This document shows positions 59,469-64,000 of a stretch of 64,000 nt of DNA, one piece after another (the first letter of the stretch is position 1; every line of letters starts with the position of its first letter). Under the pieces are notes generated by a model, which saw nothing but the letters and a program-made list of their open reading frames with translations, made no database searches and had not been told where the DNA came from. Location: assembly GCA_030704615.1 (NCBI GenBank), contig CM060733.1, positions 52,018,001 to 52,082,000 of the forward strand. The letters are read 5' to 3'. This DNA comes from Takakia lepidozioides. Its lineage: Eukaryota > Streptophyta > Takakiopsida > Takakiales > Takakiaceae. A program made the translations under genes and the position numbers.

Positions 59469-60692
59469 TCAACGCTTCTTCCGCTTTTGAGGTCGCCCTT
59501 CGAACGCTGCAACTGCCTCGGATGCGTTTCCCATTTCTGAGGCACGCACCCAAGATGCCTCCACAAGATGATAGCCCTTCCATTTGACGAGATACTCCGT
59601 TTCTCGGTTCTTGAACCTCCTCGACTTAAGTATTGCCTCCAGCTCGTACTCGGGTTCATTTTCATGATCCAACAGCATAGGTGGCGGACGCAACACTTGC
59701 TGCCGATTCGGACGTGCTTCATCTTTGAAGTAAGGCTTCAAAAGGGAGACATGGAATACTGGGTGCACCTTGCTGTTTGCTGGCAGCTCCAATTCATACA
59801 CATCCTCATTCATAACCCTCCGAATGCGAAAGGGACCCGCATACGGAGGTACGAACTTCGGACTCATTTCCGGAGGTAGTCGAAAATTCTTGATGTTCAA
59901 CCAGACCTCTGTGCCTGCCTCAAACTTCACTTCCCTCCGCTTCCGATTCGCCTGCCTTTCATACCGTTTCCTAGCTTTGGCAATGTTGTACTTTGCGAGC
60001 TTCAACAAACGCTCGCGTTCTTCCAGTACCGCCGCTACTGCCGGTTCCTCAACGTCCTGGGCGGCCCAACTTGTCGGCACCAGAGGTGCTTTTCCATAGA
60101 CCAACACAAAAGGGGAAACTCCCGTCGCGGAGTGTTCTGTGTTATTATAACAGAACTCTGCCGCGTCTAAGTGTTCCATCCAGTCTGATTGGTCTGCCGA
60201 CACGTAATTCCGCAAGAATTGCTTCACTACGGAATTCACTCTTTCCGTTTGGCCGTCCGTCGTAGGTCGGAAGGCGGTGCTCATCTTCAGCCTCGTCCCC
60301 ATCTTCTTCCAAAGTGCTCTCCAGAATTTACTCGTAAACTTTGGGTCGCGGTCCGAGACAATATCCTTCGGGACTCCATGATGCTTTAAGACGTGGGCGA
60401 AGTAAAGTCGCCCTGTCTCCTGCGCAGTAGCCGTCTCCTTGGTGGGGATGAAATGGGCCATTTTACTGAACCTATCTACCACCACCATGATTGCATCGAA
60501 TCCTTTTGACAGCGGCATAGCAGTCATGAAATCCATCGAGACGCTTTCCCAAGTCCCCTCTGGAATCGGCAAGGGTTGTAACAGCCCCGCTTGTTTTTTA
60601 TACTCGCTCCGGTTTTGTTGGCATGTGGTGCATGTCTTTACATACTCCTCTGCCTCCTCCCTCAGTTTGGGCCAGAAATACTCTTTCTTCAA
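59469..60692 (-). pseudogene. Ty3/gypsy chromovirus integrase and chromodomain (minus-strand element)
   Basis: 407-codon frame: zinc-binding end CTTCQQNRSEYKKQAG, catalytic core with MDFMTAMPLSKGFDA, SDRDPKFTSKFW and TDGQTERVN (D, D, E), C-terminal region GPFRIRRVMNEDVYELELP and chromodomain EYLVKWKGYHLVEASW. It follows the gag-pol frame after a one-base shift at about 60690 (HGGAKRT / LKKEYFW), so the polyprotein is interrupted by a single indel. The other catalytic residues are kept, so this is a young copy. Confidence 0.92.
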
Positions 60693-63600
60693 GGTGCCGC
60701 AGTGCGCTTGGCTCCACCGTGGCCCGCAAGCGGGCTATCATGGCATTCTCTCAAGAGACTATCCCTGATCCCTCCCTTTGGCACATAGAGACGTTTTTGC
60801 TTATACCGGAGCAGTCCGTTTTGCAAGTGGAACTGCGATTTAACCCCCATTCTCAAGTTCTGCATCACGCACTTTGCCAGCTCATCCTTCCGGCAAGCCT
60901 TCCGGATCTTCCTTTGGAGCGCCGTCTCGCCCTTGTACACCAACAAGAGCTGCTGCTTTCTACTTAAAGCATCGGCCACCACATTGTCCCGTCCCGGTTT
61001 GTACTGGATATCCACGTCGAACACTGCCAAAGTATCTTGCCACCTAAGTTGTTTTGGGGACAACTTGGGCTGCGTGGCAAAATACTTCACCGTGACATTG
61101 TCCGTGAACACCTTCACTGGGTTGGAACCAACATAGTGGCGCCAGAGTTCAAGGCAATGTACCACCGCCTTCATCTCTTTTTCGTGCGTCGGCCACCGTC
61201 GCTCCACTTCATTCAGTTTCTTACTTTCGTAAGCCACTGGACGTCCATCTTGCATAAGTACACCCCCAATTGCGAAGTCCGATGCATCTGTATGAATCTC
61301 AAACGGACGATCGAACTCCGGGATTTTTAAGACTGGAGCTTCCGTCATCCGCTGCTTCAATTCAGCAAAAGCTTGGCCACAAAATGTGTTCCATACCCAG
61401 ACTTTGGATTTACACAGAAGGTCCGACAGCGGCCCCGCGATCTTGGCGAAATTTCTCACATACTTCCGGTAATAGGAGGCGAGTCCTAGGAAGGATCGCA
61501 CTCCCGGGACCGAAGTCGGAGGCTCCCAGTCCAAGATCGCCCTCACCTTTCTGTCATCCATTTTGATCCCATCCTGTGTAATCACGTGCCCCAAGAACTC
61601 CACTTTTGTGACCCCGAATTCGCACTTTGAAGCTTTGGCATACAGCTTCCCTTCTCGCAATTTTTGGAACACCCTTTTGAGGTGCTCCAGGTGCTCCTCC
61701 TTTGTTTTCGAGTACACCAAGATGTCGTCGATGTACACGATCACAAAGTCATCCAACCACTCCTGGAAAAGGCTGTTCATCAGCGTGCTAAATGTCGCTG
61801 GTGCATTGGTGAGCCCAAAAGGCATCACCAAGAACTCATATGAACCATACCTTGTCCTGCACGCGGTCTTCTCCTCATCTCCTTCCGCCACCCGAATTTG
61901 GTGATAGCCGGAGCGCAAGTCGATCCGGCTGAAATACTTCGCTCCTGCCAACCGATCGAAGAGGTCGTCGATCCTTGGCAAAGGGTACCGGTTTTTGATA
62001 GTCACCTTATTCAGAGCCCTGTAATCGACACACATCCGCAGCGTCCCATCCTTCTTGTCTGCAAATAGCACCGGGGCTCCGTAAGGTGACTTACTCGGCC
62101 GGATGTACCCCTTTGACATTAGATCTTTGAGCTGAGTCTTCAGCTCGACCAACTCTTTGTGGCTCAACCGGTAGGGCGCCTTGGCAGGCGGTTCCGATCC
62201 CGGTATCACCTCAATTTTGTGGTCAACTCCTCTTCGCGGTGGCAAGCCGCTTGGTAAATCCTCCGGCATCACATCCTGGTATTTCTCCAAAATCCCCTTG
62301 ATCCAATCTGGGCTCGGCTCCCCATCGCCTTCTCCTTTCACTTCTCTAATGTAAAGCAAAAACTGGGACTCGTGTGTCTCCTCCACGGCCCACTCCTTTG
62401 CTGATAGAAGGTTTATTCGCCCTCCCACGGATTTGGGCGTTTCCGACACTCGTAAAACCTCGCCACCATTCCCACATGGCAGCGTGACTACTCTCTTGCG
62501 GCCATCTATGACCGCTCCGGATTTGCTCAAAAAGGTCATTCCCAAAATGAGATCCACTCCATCGATCTCGCAGATAGTGAAGTTCTCACGTCCCTCCCAA
62601 CTCCCCAGTTGAAGAGGAACATCACACGCCAACCTTGTCGCCAACTGAGGTTCTCCTTTGGCAGAGCGCACCTCAATAGAGGCCCCCACGTCACTTGTCG
62701 GGAGTCCCAACTTTCGCGCCGCCGCCGGCGTCATGAAGGAGTGCGACGCTCCTGTGTCCACCAACAACGACACATTAGTTCCGGATATTATCCCATCCAC
62801 GAACAATAACTGACTCCCTTTTCGTAAGACGCCAGTTTCCTGATACAACTCACAAGAAAATTTGCCTACCTTGCAAGTCCTGGCGACCACCGCTTCCACC
62901 AAGCGACTGATGGTATCTTCCGACAGCTCCGTGGTCGCCCGAGTCATGTTCAATTGCCGGGGCTTCGTGCACTTCTTGGCCATGTGCCCGGGCTCCCCGC
63001 AATTGAAACACACTCCATCAAAGGTCGCCTTCTGTCCGCCATAAGTCGCTCCACCCGCTTTTCCTTTCGAAGCACCGGGTGCCGCCTTGACGTGTGAGGG
63101 ACCTCCCTTCGATTTCCACGTGCCATTTTCGCCGCGTGGCCTATCCCACTTCTTTTCCGGTCGGGAGGAGTCACCTTCCCGCCGGGTCTTCTTGTGGTTC
63201 AGCTCCGTACGGCCTTGTCTCTCACCCCTAGGGACATCCGAGAAACATTCAGCTCTCTCAATTGCCTCGTTCAAAGTCTTGGGTGGCTTCTCCTCCAACT
63301 TCCGCCTAGCCCATGGGGCCAGTCCCGCCACAAAGTTGAAGACCATTTCTGGTTCTGCCATGTCCGCGACTTCGAGCAACAGCACATTGAAAGCCTGGAC
63401 ATACCCCCGAATGTCATCTGTTTGCTTCAAATTCCTCATCTTGTCCCGGGCAAGCCAGGATGCGTTGAGGGGCACAAACTGTCTCTTCATCAATTCCTTG
63501 AACTCACTCCAGTTCAAGGTTTCCGGGCTTGGGCCTCGGTCGTGAAGGCGTTTCTGCCACCATTGTTGAGCATAGCCCCTCAAATAGGTGGGAGCCACTT

Positions 63601-63955
63601 CCACCCGATCCTCGTCACTCAACTTGGCCGCCCGGAAGTACTGCTCTAGCTCCAGGAGCCAGGTGTTGAGTGCCTTCCGGTTTCGAACGCCCTCGAAGGT
63701 GCCGGGTTCCTTAGGCTTCACCTTAAACTTTGCCTTGGTGGAAGTGGCATTAGCCGCCTTCAACACGTCTTTCAACGTCCCGCCAAACTGCGCCAACAAC
63801 CCTTCCCAAAAGGCTGCCGGCATGGGAGGCATCTCTTGGTTTGTCGGAGCTCTCAAAGATTCCTCGGGCTCCGACTCCTCGGATTCCTCCCGCTCCTGAG
63901 CGGCCTCGTTTTCGGAAACATTAATCGCTTCCTCAAACGGCCGCCTCGGTGACAC
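60689..63955 (-). CDS. Ty3/gypsy chromovirus gag-pol (gag, protease, RT, RNase H), minus-strand element
   Basis: 1088-codon open frame starting [15 protein letters not shown]. An acidic N-terminus is followed by the Gag core ([34 protein letters not shown]), the zinc knuckle [14 protein letters not shown] (near residue 320), the protease [12 protein letters not shown] (near 400), the reverse transcriptase with [13 protein letters not shown] and [10 protein letters not shown] (near 745), the RNase [15 protein letters not shown] and the start of the integrase zinc region (SPLAGHGG). It is intact over this length. The frame shifts by one base into the integrase frame at 60690. The 5' LTR and primer-binding site lie outside the window (64000 is reached just upstream). 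Confidence 0.94.
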   Translation of the reverse strand: MSPRRPFEEAINVSENEAAQEREESEESEPEESLRAPTNQEMPPMPAAFWEGLLAQFGGTLKDVLKAANATSTKAKFKVKPKEPGTFEGVRNRKALNTWLLELEQYFRAAKLSDEDRVEVAPTYLRGYAQQWWQKRLHDRGPSPETLNWSEFKELMKRQFVPLNASWLARDKMRNLKQTDDIRGYVQAFNVLLLEVADMAEPEMVFNFVAGLAPWARRKLEEKPPKTLNEAIERAECFSDVPRGERQGRTELNHKKTRREGDSSRPEKKWDRPRGENGTWKSKGGPSHVKAAPGASKGKAGGATYGGQKATFDGVCFNCGEPGHMAKKCTKPRQLNMTRATTELSEDTISRLVEAVVARTCKVGKFSCELYQETGVLRKGSQLLFVDGIISGTNVSLLVDTGASHSFMTPAAARKLGLPTSDVGASIEVRSAKGEPQLATRLACDVPLQLGSWEGRENFTICEIDGVDLILGMTFLSKSGAVIDGRKRVVTLPCGNGGEVLRVSETPKSVGGRINLLSAKEWAVEETHESQFLLYIREVKGEGDGEPSPDWIKGILEKYQDVMPEDLPSGLPPRRGVDHKIEVIPGSEPPAKAPYRLSHKELVELKTQLKDLMSKGYIRPSKSPYGAPVLFADKKDGTLRMCVDYRALNKVTIKNRYPLPRIDDLFDRLAGAKYFSRIDLRSGYHQIRVAEGDEEKTACRTRYGSYEFLVMPFGLTNAPATFSTLMNSLFQEWLDDFVIVYIDDILVYSKTKEEHLEHLKRVFQKLREGKLYAKASKCEFGVTKVEFLGHVITQDGIKMDDRKVRAILDWEPPTSVPGVRSFLGLASYYRKYVRNFAKIAGPLSDLLCKSKVWVWNTFCGQAFAELKQRMTEAPVLKIPEFDRPFEIHTDASDFAIGGVLMQDGRPVAYESKKLNEVERRWPTHEKEMKAVVHCLELWRHYVGSNPVKVFTDNVTVKYFATQPKLSPKQLRWQDTLAVFDVDIQYKPGRDNVVADALSRKQQLLLVYKGETALQRKIRKACRKDELAKCVMQNLRMGVKSQFHLQNGLLRYKQKRLYVPKGGIRDSLLRECHDSPLAGHGGAKRTAAP

Positions 63956-64000
63956 GTCGCCCCCATCGGGCTCACCGGGGTCATCATCTTTTGGGCCGTT

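Overview
This window is nuclear DNA of a land plant. Spliced genes with GT-AG introns, PPR fragments, plant LINEs, Ty3/gypsy chromoviruses and Mutator-like transposons all point that way. The PPR fragments look most like those of seed-free plants (moss, lycophyte or fern), but the species cannot be fixed from sequence alone.

Layout. 1-13.6 kb is the host-gene part. A 17-exon carnosine N-methyltransferase-like (N2227 family) gene on + can be spliced completely in frame (537-8128). Two broken PPR fragments follow (8.2-9.7 kb), then a 3-exon DUF2306 membrane-protein gene on - (12510-13596). 14-21 kb is mostly non-coding: a 172-bp tandem duplication, a LINE tail, a palindrome, an unrecognised broken gene and AT-rich DNA.

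21.06-51.61 kb is a nest of three elements. A LINE on - is cut in two by a ~26.5-kb terminal-inverted-repeat element (here called OUTER, 22800-49265), which is flanked by a 10-bp target duplication. The SWIM-type Mutator-like transposase gene of OUTER is itself cut by a related ~14.7-kb element (INNER, 32279-47008). Removing INNER and one target copy restores the transposase frame, and removing OUTER restores the LINE frame. Both elements carry the same divergent two-gene module: a MULE-like transposase, and a multi-exon gene joining a ParB-like 'DGNHR' segment to a permuted (beta-class) DNA-methyltransferase-like C-terminus. Both also carry many copies of a 22-bp palindrome with an identical 12-bp core, TGCGGTGCCGCA, but with 5-bp arms specific to each element. 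INNER adds an unknown third gene present as an inverted pair. Premature stops and frameshifts show that both copies are now decayed.

51.6-64 kb holds a LINE fragment and two Ty3/gypsy chromoviruses in convergent orientation, one on + (53.5-57.8 kb) and one on - (59.4 kb to beyond the window), with LTR-like GC-rich DNA between them.

The most interesting item is the module shared by the two nested elements: transposase, ParB/methyltransferase-like protein and palindrome arrays.
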